NCBI GenBank assembly: GCA_018652685.1
Contig: JABIBQ010000073.1
Coordinates: 85,289 to 149,288, forward strand
Direction of reading: 5' to 3'
DNA: 64,000 bases
Source of the DNA: Candidatus Bathyarchaeota archaeon
Lineage (GTDB): Archaea; Thermoproteota; Bathyarchaeia; TCS64
The position numbers and the translations under genes are program-made. Below, piece by piece: positions 43,491 to 52,093 of the stretch. Below the pieces are notes generated by a model. The model saw nothing but the letters and a program-made list of their open reading frames with translations, did no database searches and was not told where the DNA came from. Within the stretch, counting starts at the first letter, position 1. Each line of letters starts with the position of its first letter.

Positions 43491-44078
43491 ATGAACGTCA
43501 AGATAGTCAAGATCATGGCCAGGTTCGGGGTCTATAGCTCGGTCCTGGGCGCGTTTATGATAGGTGTCACTATCAGCTTGACGGAAAACTGGAGTTTCAG
43601 CCATAACACTTTCAGCGAGTTGGGCGTCATGGGCGCTGGGGCATCCATTCTTTACAACAGCGGTCTACTCATGGCAGGTGCCCTTGCCATGGTACTAGCG
43701 GCCGCTTTCTTTGAGTATACAAAGGGAGATAAAATTGGGCAGGCAGGGAGCACCGTTTTCCTAGTGTTCTCTTTATCGGTTTGTGTGTTAGGGATTTCGA
43801 TCCTTGACTTGGGCGACTGGGTAAGATACGTCTCACCCGCGATCTACGTAATGATCCCGCTGAGCACTACCCTTCTGGGCTACTACCTTTTCAAGAAGGG
43901 GTTAAAACTCCACGCAGGAGTTGGATTGGCTGCAGCAGTGATTGGGGCGACTATTTGGGTGATGGGAGGACCTGTGAACGCTACGAATCAGACAATCGCC
44001 TTGGCTCCATTCAGCGTTTGGCAAATTTATATCGGGCAACACTTGTCAAAGCTGGAAGAGCCCAACGAGTGGGAATAG
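43491..44078 (+). CDS. DUF998-family membrane protein
   Basis: The 195-aa protein has six predicted TM helices. The motif WSFSHNTFSELGVMG after TM1 and the spaced GxY/GLLMAG helices match the DUF998 family of small integral membrane proteins. The function is unknown. It starts 34 nt after queT and may be cotranscribed with it. Confidence 0.78.
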   Translation: MNVKIVKIMARFGVYSSVLGAFMIGVTISLTENWSFSHNTFSELGVMGAGASILYNSGLLMAGALAMVLAAAFFEYTKGDKIGQAGSTVFLVFSLSVCVLGISILDLGDWVRYVSPAIYVMIPLSTTLLGYYLFKKGLKLHAGVGLAAAVIGATIWVMGGPVNATNQTIALAPFSVWQIYIGQHLSKLEEPNEWE

Positions 44079-44107
44079 CAGGAAAAGAATGTATCAATAT
44101 AAGAGGG

Positions 44108-45418
44108 CTAGGGGTAGACCCTGCGCATGTCCCTCGGGAATGGCACGGTGTCCCTAATGTGATCGAGCTTCAGCATCCACATGAGAACCCGCTCAACGCC
44201 CAGACCGAAACCGCTGTGTGGGACGGTCCCCCATTTCCGCAAGTCCATGTACCATGCATAGTTTGATGGATCAAGGCCATCGTCGATCGTCCTCTGGTAG
44301 AGCTGCTCATAGTTGTGCACCCTCTGGCCGCCCCCGATGATCTCCCCGTAGCCCTCAGGAGCCAGGAGATCGGAGCTGAGCGTGACCTCTGGCCTATCTG
44401 GGTCAGGCATATGGTAGAATGGCTTGATTCCACTGGGGTATCCAACAACCCAGAAGGGAGTCTCAAACTCTTCTGTCAATGGCCCCTCCTGCTGCCAGCC
44501 GAAGTCGTCGCCCCAGAACATGTCAACGCCTTTGCCCTGTACGATCTCCACGGCCTCGTCGTACGTGATCTTTGGGAAAGGAGCCTTCAATGACGCTAGG
44601 TAATCAGGGTCCCTACCTACCTCCCTCACTTTCTCGGGCATGGTCTCTGCCAGCGTATTAGCTATATGACAAACCAGCTTGTCTCCGGTATCCTGAATGT
44701 CGCTCAGTGTGCTCCATGGCTCCTCAAGCTCCATATGGAGGAACTCGGAGAGGTGCCGCCTCGTCCTTGATGGCTCAGCCCGGAAGCTCGGCGCGATATT
44801 ATAGATGTTGCCTAGGCTGCTGATGAGGGCCTCGGCGTAGAGTTGCCAGCTCTGGCTCAAGTAGACTCCCTTGCGCTCAAAGTATTCGACACTGAACAGT
44901 GTTGAGCCTCCCTCCACCGACGCGGTCATGAACATCGGGGTCTGGACCTCAGTGTACTCGTTTGTCTTGAAGTAGTCACGGGCTGCCTCCAGGAATTTTG
45001 CCCTGATGTGGAATATGTTCTGGAGTTTTGGCTCCCTGATGTACAGGTGCCTGTTGTCCATGAGGAACTCGACGCCCTGCTCCTTCTTGACTATCGGGTA
45101 GTCAATGTGTGACACAAATACCCTACCGATATCGTTGACGCGGACCTCCCAGCCACCCGGCGCACGGCTGTCCTCCTTGACGCTTCCTATGAGCTCAAGG
45201 GAGGTCTCAAGTGGGTATTTCTCGACAGCCTCAAACGTTTCCTCGCCTACCTTGCGCTTGTTTAGCGTGCACTGGATCAGCCCTGATCCATCCCTCAGCT
45301 TCAGAAATTGAATTCCCCCGCTTGATCGACTGGTGTAAATCCAGCCTCTGATCTTGACATCCGCCCCGTCCTCGAACTTCCCTGACAGTATTTCGGCGGT
45401 TTTTACGAATCCGGTCAT
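44108..45418 (-). CDS. asnS: Asparaginyl-tRNA synthetase
   Basis: The 436-aa class IIb synthetase has an OB-fold anticodon-binding domain (VKIRGWIYTSRSSGGIQFLKL) at residues 20-100. Motif 2 is FRAEPSRTRRHLSEFLHMELE. Motif 3 is GFGLGVERVLMWML, with the C-terminal ending FPRDMRRVYP. QSWQLYAEAL and the motif details favour AsnRS over AspRS. It activates asparagine for tRNA-Asn. The ATG at 45418 is clear. Confidence 0.88.
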   Translation of the reverse strand: MTGFVKTAEILSGKFEDGADVKIRGWIYTSRSSGGIQFLKLRDGSGLIQCTLNKRKVGEETFEAVEKYPLETSLELIGSVKEDSRAPGGWEVRVNDIGRVFVSHIDYPIVKKEQGVEFLMDNRHLYIREPKLQNIFHIRAKFLEAARDYFKTNEYTEVQTPMFMTASVEGGSTLFSVEYFERKGVYLSQSWQLYAEALISSLGNIYNIAPSFRAEPSRTRRHLSEFLHMELEEPWSTLSDIQDTGDKLVCHIANTLAETMPEKVREVGRDPDYLASLKAPFPKITYDEAVEIVQGKGVDMFWGDDFGWQQEGPLTEEFETPFWVVGYPSGIKPFYHMPDPDRPEVTLSSDLLAPEGYGEIIGGGQRVHNYEQLYQRTIDDGLDPSNYAWYMDLRKWGTVPHSGFGLGVERVLMWMLKLDHIRDTVPFPRDMRRVYP

Positions 45419-45506
45419 ATTGTCTCATTCATCATCTCCATGATTAAAGACGTTTATGGCGCCAGTGACGAACTTGGAAAAGATTCACAGAAGGATAAAT
45501 AGGGGG

Positions 45507-46949
45507 TTAGAGAAGGGACATCCTCGTGGCGACGCCCTTCAGCATCTCCCACAGGACACTTACCCCACCCACTTCCACGTACTCAGATGGGCTGTGGGGG
45601 CTCTTGATGGTTGGTCCCACGCTGACGATGTCCATGCCCGGTTTCAGCCCAGCTATCACGCCGCATTCAAGACCCCCGTGGATACCCGTCACCTTCGGGT
45701 TCTTCTTCAGGACGGCTGTGTAGGAGTCCTTCACTATCTTCAGCAGAGGGGAATTCATGTCTGCCTTCCACCCCATTCCCCCGCCCCTCTGCTCCGTCTT
45801 AATCTTCATCCCCTCACCCAGCTCATATAGAATCCTCTGGTTGTCGTAGAAGTCCTTTGAGTCAGATGTCCGCGAGTATACGCTAACCGTGAACTGTTTC
45901 CCCTCAGTCTTCACTATCCCGTTGTTATTGCTCGTCTGCACCAATCCATCATAGTCTGGGCTCCATGATTTTGGGCCGAACGGTATTTTTGAAACCAGTT
46001 TAATCATCTTCTCGGTCTCGTGGACGGGCGCGGCGGGCTTTGGCGGGACCTGGGATACAATAACGCTAAGACCACGCTCATCAGACCTACTGATCCCCTT
46101 CCCCCATTCATCAAGGCGAGAGATCGCCTTGTCGACGCTCTCTCTAGGTACCAGGAACTCCGCGAAGGCGTTTCTGGGTATTGCGTTGCCCCTTGTCCCG
46201 CCCTGGAACTTAATGAGCCTGATGGGGTATTCATCATGGAGCTTGACAAGCCCTTCCGCAAGGAGTTTGTTGGCATTATACCTGGGCAGGTGGATATCGA
46301 CGCCGGAGTGCCCGCCCATGAGACCCCCTACCTCAACTCGCAGGGCGGTCCTGGCAGACCGCTCTTTGGGTCGGTACGGGATTGTGTAGACTGTACCTCC
46401 GCCTCCCGCACTGTTGACGATTACTACACCTGACTCTTCACTGTCGAGGTTGATCATGAACTTCGACGCAAAGAAATCTCCCTTGAGGTTTCGGACACCT
46501 GTGAACCCTGCCTCCTCATCAACTGTGAACAGTGCCTCGATCCTACCGTTGTCTGTCAGGGTCTCGTCAACTAGTAACGCCATAGCGAGGGCCATCCCTA
46601 TCCCGTTGTCGGCACCCAGTGAAGTCTGATGGGCATGAACCCTATCCCCAGAAACGACGAGAGGGATCGGATCGTTCTTGAAACTGTGATTACTCTCAGG
46701 CGTCTTCTCGCAGACCATGTCCTGATGGGCCTGCAGGAGTAGTGAGGGAACATCTGATGACGTCGACTCCCTAGTAAGTAGAACGTTACCTACAGGGTCC
46801 TTTTTGAACCCGATACCATTCTCCTGAGCCCAACCCTCAAGCCAATCCTGCAGCTGTGCCTCGTTCTTGCTGCACCGAGGTATCCTGCTTATCTGCTCGA
46901 AAATGTCCCAGACAGGCTGGGGCTCCAGTCCTTCAAGTATCTCTACCAT
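45507..46949 (-). CDS. pepD: Aminoacyl-histidine dipeptidase / Xaa-His dipeptidase (M20C)
   Basis: The 480-aa protein has M20 zinc motifs: LQAHQDMVCE (His, Asp), LGADNGIGMA, FTVDEEAGFTGVRN (catalytic Glu and metal Glu), NLDSEE and a late HSPSEYVEVG. Its length and layout match PepD, which hydrolyses dipeptides. The ATG at 46949 (MVEILEGLEP) is chosen; the hydrophobic extension from an upstream start is not family-like. With Ggt directly upstream it could degrade gamma-glutamyl and small peptides in sequence. Confidence 0.88.
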   Translation of the reverse strand: MVEILEGLEPQPVWDIFEQISRIPRCSKNEAQLQDWLEGWAQENGIGFKKDPVGNVLLTRESTSSDVPSLLLQAHQDMVCEKTPESNHSFKNDPIPLVVSGDRVHAHQTSLGADNGIGMALAMALLVDETLTDNGRIEALFTVDEEAGFTGVRNLKGDFFASKFMINLDSEESGVVIVNSAGGGGTVYTIPYRPKERSARTALRVEVGGLMGGHSGVDIHLPRYNANKLLAEGLVKLHDEYPIRLIKFQGGTRGNAIPRNAFAEFLVPRESVDKAISRLDEWGKGISRSDERGLSVIVSQVPPKPAAPVHETEKMIKLVSKIPFGPKSWSPDYDGLVQTSNNNGIVKTEGKQFTVSVYSRTSDSKDFYDNQRILYELGEGMKIKTEQRGGGMGWKADMNSPLLKIVKDSYTAVLKKNPKVTGIHGGLECGVIAGLKPGMDIVSVGPTIKSPHSPSEYVEVGGVSVLWEMLKGVATRMSLL

Positions 46950-47038
46950 GGAAAGAATGTGTTCATTCGGAGATATAATGCAAATGGTCTGAACGTAAAA
47001 ATTAATGAAGGGAAAAAATAGAAAAAGAAAGACTATTT

Positions 47039-48646
47039 CTACCACGCAATGGCGCAGCCGTCAGCTCTTGGGTCACTGCCGCCCGTGAGGACTCCCGTCT
47101 CCGGGTTTCTGTGGATGATCTGACCCCTGCCGAAGTATCCACGTCTCCAACCCGAGGATGGGACCACCTCGTGGCCCATTCCAGTTAGCTCACTCATCAC
47201 CCTGATACTGATCTCGTCCTCGATGTGAACCTTACCGCCGCTTTGTCCGTCCAGTATGCAGAACCTACCGGCGTCCAATGCCTCCTGGGGATTCATGCCG
47301 TAGTCGATCATGTTGACGACAACCTGCATGTGACCCTGGGGCTGCATGAAGCCGCCCATGACACCGAACGGGGCGTATAGTTCACCATCCATTGTAGCCA
47401 TTCCAGGGATGATGGTGTGATATGGCCTCTTGTTTGGCTCAAGCCTGTTCGGGTGGTCTGGATCAAGACTGAAACCGTACCCCCTGTTCTGCAATGTGAA
47501 GCCGCAGCCCTTAGGGATGATACCAGTTCCAAATCCAGCGTAATTACTGATGATGAAGCTACACGCGTTTCCCTTGCCGTCAACGACACAGAAGTAGACC
47601 GTGTCTGTACCAGCAACCGGCGAGCCTCTCAGAACATCAACAGTGGCTTTTGCAGGATCAAGGAGGGCACGTCTCTTGGTTGCATACCCCTTGCTGATCA
47701 TCTCTTGAATTGGAACATGTGTCACATCAGGATCAGCTACGTACCACCTTGTGTCAGCGAAGGCAATCCTCATGGCTTCAATGAGTGTATGCATATGCTT
47801 TGTCGAGCCATGGGGCATATTGCTAAAATCGTACTCCTCAATGACGTTCAGGGCCATCAACGCAGCGATTCCCTGCCCATTTGGAGGGATCTCCCATACG
47901 TCAAGTCCCTTGTAATTGGTGGTAATCGGCTCGGGGTATGTGTTGTAGTGCGCCTTGAGGTCGTCAACGGTCATCACTCCCCCCATGGGGTCAAGGACTT
48001 TGATGATCTCCTCGGCTATCCTTCCCTCGTAGAACCCAGCCTTGCCGTGCTCAGCTACTGACCTGAAGGTCTTGGCGAGGTTCACGTTCTTCATTATCTC
48101 ACCTGCACCAGGAGCCCTCCCGTTGATGAGCATCTCGTTGAAGTGAGGACCGTTCTTAAGCTTGGGGATACCAAAGTTCCATGAACGGGCTGTAAGGGGG
48201 CTGACGGGGAATCCCTCCTCACCAAGCTTGATTGCGGGTGCAAGGACCTCAGGCATGGTCATGGTGCCGTATTTCCCGAGAGTATCAACCCACCCGGCGG
48301 CGGCCCCCGGTACGGTGACGGTGTGGGGGCTAGCTGGCGGGAGCTTCCCGGTGATCCCCTGAGCTGCAAGATATTCTAGGTTGAGGGCTGCAGGTGCCCT
48401 GCCACTGGCGTTGAGCCCGCTTACATTCTTGGTCTTTGCGTCGAAGTATAGACAAAATGCATCACCACCTATACCGGTGCTACAAGGCTCTGTCATGTTG
48501 AGGGCGGCCGAGACGGCCACAGCTGCATCGGCGGCGTTCCCTCCCTGTTTGAGTATCTCAATTCCGGCCATAGAAGCGAGGGGCTGGCTGCTTGCAACCA
48601 TCCCGTGGGTTCCATAGACCGGTGATCTGCGGGAGTTAAAGTTCAT
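47039..48646 (-). CDS. ggt: Gamma-glutamyltransferase (Ggt), N-terminal-nucleophile hydrolase
   Basis: The 535-aa protein has the conserved GMVASSQPLAS, GGNAADAAVA and GIGGDAFCLYF segments and a catalytic Thr349, the first residue of TVYFCVVDG, where autocleavage creates the N-terminal nucleophile. No signal peptide is seen, in contrast to secreted bacterial Ggt, so the enzyme is likely cytosolic. It transfers or hydrolyses gamma-glutamyl groups. It lies 89 nt upstream of pepD. Confidence 0.9.
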   Translation of the reverse strand: MNFNSRRSPVYGTHGMVASSQPLASMAGIEILKQGGNAADAAVAVSAALNMTEPCSTGIGGDAFCLYFDAKTKNVSGLNASGRAPAALNLEYLAAQGITGKLPPASPHTVTVPGAAAGWVDTLGKYGTMTMPEVLAPAIKLGEEGFPVSPLTARSWNFGIPKLKNGPHFNEMLINGRAPGAGEIMKNVNLAKTFRSVAEHGKAGFYEGRIAEEIIKVLDPMGGVMTVDDLKAHYNTYPEPITTNYKGLDVWEIPPNGQGIAALMALNVIEEYDFSNMPHGSTKHMHTLIEAMRIAFADTRWYVADPDVTHVPIQEMISKGYATKRRALLDPAKATVDVLRGSPVAGTDTVYFCVVDGKGNACSFIISNYAGFGTGIIPKGCGFTLQNRGYGFSLDPDHPNRLEPNKRPYHTIIPGMATMDGELYAPFGVMGGFMQPQGHMQVVVNMIDYGMNPQEALDAGRFCILDGQSGGKVHIEDEISIRVMSELTGMGHEVVPSSGWRRGYFGRGQIIHRNPETGVLTGGSDPRADGCAIAW

Positions 48647-48803
48647 ACCGTTTCATCTACCATGATCGGACATAAGATTAACGATGACCAACTCAAATCA
48701 TAACGAGTCGGAGAGTTGAGAATCCATTTTCACCGTACCCTAAGTCGACTTCACCCATCCATTATTTATCCCTAGTCAAACAGAATCAGAATAGGTGTGA
48801 GAG

Positions 48804-49607
48804 TTGAAGGTCTACGTCGTATGCGACCTTGAGGGAGTCGCGGGAATAGTTGATTTCAAGAAGCAGTGTATGGAAGAGGGAAAATACTACCAACAGGCAA
48901 TTAGGCTGGCAACGATGGAGCTGAACGCACTCGTTGAAGGTGCTATTGAAGGAGGTGCCACCGAAGTCTATGCATGGCCTGGACACGGGAGTTTCCCAGG
49001 GGGAATAGATTTCGAGCTAATCCACCCTGAATGTAACCTTGTGATGCAAGCGGGAGATGGTGGACCAACCGGATTCGATGAATCATTCGATGCGATGATG
49101 CTTCACGGATTCCATGGGATGGCGGGCTCAGGAGGAGTTCTATCACACAGCTTCTACCCATTCCCACAGAACATATGGGTGGATGACCTGAGGATAGGAG
49201 AGATAGCATTGAATATGGCTAGCTTCGGAGAGGTAGGGGTTCCCACAGTTCTAGTTACAGGAGATCAGGCAGCAATCGATGAGGCAAAGGCCCTTTGCGG
49301 AGTTATCGAAACCGCGACAGTGAAATGGGCACTGGGAGAGAAAGAGAAACTAGGAGCACTGAGCATTCAGCGTGCCCTATCCCTGAGCCCCGGAAAGGCC
49401 CAAGATACGATCAGAGTGGCAGCAAAGAGGGCTATGAACAAGATAGATACGACAATGCTATTCAAAATCAAGACCCCGTTCAACCTGAAGGTAGAGTACA
49501 CCGAGGCGAAATACGTTGATAGATTCAAAGATTTACCTGAGGTTGAGATGCTTAGCGAGACCTCGTTCACCAAGAAATGCTACAGTCTCGACGAGATAAT
49601 TTTCTAG
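48804..49607 (+). CDS. M55-family D-aminopeptidase (DppA-like)
   Basis: The 267-aa protein has the metal-binding Asp8 and Glu10 (CDLEGVAG), His61 (GHGSF) and His101/His104 (LHGFHGMAG), as in Bacillus DppA. DppA removes D-amino acids from the N-terminus of peptides and assembles into a decamer. The start is a TTG at 48804 (TTG-AAG-GTC). A TATA-like ATTATTTAT lies around 48760. It fits a set of D-amino-acid-related enzymes in the window. Confidence 0.85.
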   Translation: MKVYVVCDLEGVAGIVDFKKQCMEEGKYYQQAIRLATMELNALVEGAIEGGATEVYAWPGHGSFPGGIDFELIHPECNLVMQAGDGGPTGFDESFDAMMLHGFHGMAGSGGVLSHSFYPFPQNIWVDDLRIGEIALNMASFGEVGVPTVLVTGDQAAIDEAKALCGVIETATVKWALGEKEKLGALSIQRALSLSPGKAQDTIRVAAKRAMNKIDTTMLFKIKTPFNLKVEYTEAKYVDRFKDLPEVEMLSETSFTKKCYSLDEIIF

Positions 49608-49761
49608 TGAGAATTGTGGCCCCTCTTGGGGCCCATATACGAGGGGTGGGATTATTTGATTGATATCCCAATACAAGGTTATTTGAGCGAATATTAAAAG
49701 ACATCGCCGAAACATAACCAAACGGCGAAGAATATGGGTGAGACGTGCCCACTCGTCCATA

Positions 49762-51132
49762 CTATTCCTTGAAGGGATCGTACCCGCTTATACAGTAGGT
49801 GCAGATATGCTCTGGAGGTAGACCAACGGCTTCCAGAATCTTTTCCTCGCTGTTATAGCGAACATTATCGATGCTTGGGAGGTTCCCCGCAACCAGATCA
49901 CCTATCTCCTCAGAACTCTTGCCCTTGAATGCCTTTGCCGCCAGCGGCTTATTTATTGGATCGCTGAAGCAAGGATAGAAGATTGGGGCATAGCTCACCA
50001 GGAAATCGACCTCTGTTGCGCCCGCCTGTCTCAGGTTCTTGGCAATGGACTCGCTGACTGTGCCCCTGACGATGCTGTCGTCGGTTAGGACCACCTTTTT
50101 GCCCTTGACAGTTTCTTTTATGATGTTGTGCTTCAGGTCGCTGGCCACCTTCCGGTACTCGGAGTCGTCGATTAGGTAGGTCCTACCCATGTATGCGTTC
50201 TTGATGACTCCCTCGTCAGCGGTAACTCCAAGAGCCTCGGCCGTTCCCGTGGATACGCTCCTTCCGCTGTCCGGAACTGGGATAACGACTAAACCATTGC
50301 CCTTGTCATCTGCGTACACCTTGTTGAGGTCGTGGAGGTCAACCAACCCATGACCGAATCTCTTCCTCGCGTTATGCACAGTCTTGCCCTCGACAACACT
50401 ATCTGGCCTGCTAAAGTAGACCCACTCGAATACACAGACCGCCTTATTGGGCTCCAGCACCTGATCCTCAATAAGCTTCCCGTCCTCGACTACAAGGATG
50501 CTCCCTGGGATCACGTCTTTACGCTCGATAAAATCTTCACCCATATTGGTGAGGACATCAATGGGAGCGGACTCGGATGCGACGTAGAAACTCTCACCGT
50601 TTCTGGCCATGTATAGGGGTCTGATGCCCCTCTCGTCCCTTGCTGCGACGAGGAGGCTTTTTTTCTCTTTTCTGTCCCAAACAGCAATGACGAGGCAATA
50701 GTAGCTGTCCCTGTGGCTCTTCATCGCGGCCTTTAAGGCTTCAACGAAGTCCTTCCCCTCGTTTAGATGTTTGACAATGCTATCCTTGATGACGTGCTCG
50801 TTGCTGATCTTCTCGCCTGGGAAATACCCGTCCAAGGCGAGGCTAAAGTGGTATCGGTCATTATCAATTGATTCCAATGGAGCGTAACTGGCATCAGCAT
50901 TCTCTCCGCTCGCGGACCCAATGATGACGTAGTCGCTTGGGTGAGAGAAAGCTGCGTATTTCTCGTTGAATACCGCACTGACAAGACCCCTCCCCTTCCA
51001 CGTTCTCAGACTGTGGTCGCCAGCTGAGGTGACTCCGCTGCTCTCCTGGCCCCTGTGTTGTACACCGTATAATGTGTGAATACTTTTGGTAGAAGCGTCT
51101 TCCCTTGAGTAGACTCCGATTACGCCCTGCAT
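49762..51132 (-). CDS. purF: Amidophosphoribosyltransferase (PurF) with a degenerate glutaminase domain
   Basis: The 456-aa protein has the PurF PRTase domain intact: FEWVYFSRPDS (234-244), PVPDSG (285-290) and PRPP loop VVLTDDSIVRGT (347-358). The N-terminal glutaminase fold is present, but key residues are lost. The nucleophile position is Gln2 (MQGVIGV), the usual GHTRYST is IGSASGE (71-77), and the usual HNGN is LDGY (100-103). It likely forms phosphoribosylamine with ammonia or a partner-supplied amide, or has another PRTase role. A TATA-like TTTAAATATTAA ends close to the ATG, so it may have its own leaderless promoter apart from purSLQ. Confidence 0.85.
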   Translation of the reverse strand: MQGVIGVYSREDASTKSIHTLYGVQHRGQESSGVTSAGDHSLRTWKGRGLVSAVFNEKYAAFSHPSDYVIIGSASGENADASYAPLESIDNDRYHFSLALDGYFPGEKISNEHVIKDSIVKHLNEGKDFVEALKAAMKSHRDSYYCLVIAVWDRKEKKSLLVAARDERGIRPLYMARNGESFYVASESAPIDVLTNMGEDFIERKDVIPGSILVVEDGKLIEDQVLEPNKAVCVFEWVYFSRPDSVVEGKTVHNARKRFGHGLVDLHDLNKVYADDKGNGLVVIPVPDSGRSVSTGTAEALGVTADEGVIKNAYMGRTYLIDDSEYRKVASDLKHNIIKETVKGKKVVLTDDSIVRGTVSESIAKNLRQAGATEVDFLVSYAPIFYPCFSDPINKPLAAKAFKGKSSEEIGDLVAGNLPSIDNVRYNSEEKILEAVGLPPEHICTYCISGYDPFKE

Positions 51133-51277
51133 ACCCCAGTATTAAACAGTTAATATTTAAATCATTACATTAGCCTTATTGCGTCTTTTTTGTAATATTG
51201 CACGGTTCTCGTACAAATTAACAAACGTGAAACGGTGGAAACGGATTCAATGCGAGTAAGGTAAAAGAAAAGGGAAG

Positions 51278-52093
51278 TTAGAACTTCCTCTCAATGTACT
51301 CGACAATGGACTTGAAGAACGGGAAACCGTCACCATATATCTCTGGTGCTCCCTTCTTTGTCCACTCGGGCATCAAGTACCCGTAGTAAGCCCTCTCGGG
51401 GTGTGGCATCAAACCCAACACGGTCCCCTCGGGGTTACTTATCCCAGCTATATCATGGTATGCACCGTTTGGGTTCTCGGGCCAGTCATAATCTGCGTAT
51501 GATCCGTCCTCCTTGACGTACCTGAACATCACCATATCCTGGTCGTATAGCTTGTTCAGCAATTCCTCGCGCTGTTCGGGTGGTAGGATGAACCTGCCCT
51601 CGCCGTGTGCGACTGGGCACTGGATAACGTGTCCTTCCTCTAGACCACTCAGCATCCCGCAGTTACCCTTGCCCTCGTACTTCATCCTGATCCAGCGGTT
51701 CTGGTACCCGTGGGTACTGTTTCCCAGGGCTGCCTCCGGGTACAGGCTGTGACCTTCCCATCCAGGCAGGTATCCCATCTCCACTAGCTGCTGGAATCCA
51801 TTGCATATTCCAACGATTGGCTTGCCGGAGTCAACGAATGTCTCAAGCTCGGGTCCTATCCTGTACTCGCATTCTTTGGCCCAGATGGCGCCACTCCTGA
51901 CGTAGTCACCGTAGCTGAAGCCGCCTGGGAACACAATCATGTCATAATCGTCGAGGTTCTTGTCCTTGAACACTTTCTGGGTGTGAATCAGATCGACTTT
52001 TGCCCCAAAGTCCTCGAATGATCTTACGGCTTCAAGGTCACAGTTGGTGCCTGGAGCCCTCATTATCAGGACTTTTATGTCTTCTCGCTTCAT
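51278..52093 (-). CDS. purQ: FGAM synthase, glutaminase subunit (PurQ)
   Basis: The 271-aa class I glutaminase has the nucleophile in VGICNGFQQLVEMG and the GGFSYGDYVRSGA oxyanion region. The downstream His and Glu are in LMPHPER. It supplies ammonia to PurL through the PurSLQ complex. It overlaps the end of purL by 4 nt. Unlike the neighbouring PurF its glutaminase active site is intact. Confidence 0.92.
   Translation of the reverse strand: MKREDIKVLIMRAPGTNCDLEAVRSFEDFGAKVDLIHTQKVFKDKNLDDYDMIVFPGGFSYGDYVRSGAIWAKECEYRIGPELETFVDSGKPIVGICNGFQQLVEMGYLPGWEGHSLYPEAALGNSTHGYQNRWIRMKYEGKGNCGMLSGLEEGHVIQCPVAHGEGRFILPPEQREELLNKLYDQDMVMFRYVKEDGSYADYDWPENPNGAYHDIAGISNPEGTVLGLMPHPERAYYGYLMPEWTKKGAPEIYGDGFPFFKSIVEYIERKF

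Noticed and set aside
45507..47045. A longer PepD reading frame with a hydrophobic N-terminal extension resembling a signal peptide
   Set aside because: The extension lies before the conserved family start at 46949 and would run up against the ggt stop; PepD is cytosolic.
47417..48061. A 214-codon plus-strand frame opposite ggt
   Set aside because: It is antisense to a well-supported gamma-glutamyltransferase and shows no domain or ribosome site.
50560..51132. Alternative upstream or frameshifted start restoring Met-Cys in PurF
   Set aside because: The family alignment begins at the annotated ATG and two other active-site segments are also altered, so no start choice restores the glutaminase site.
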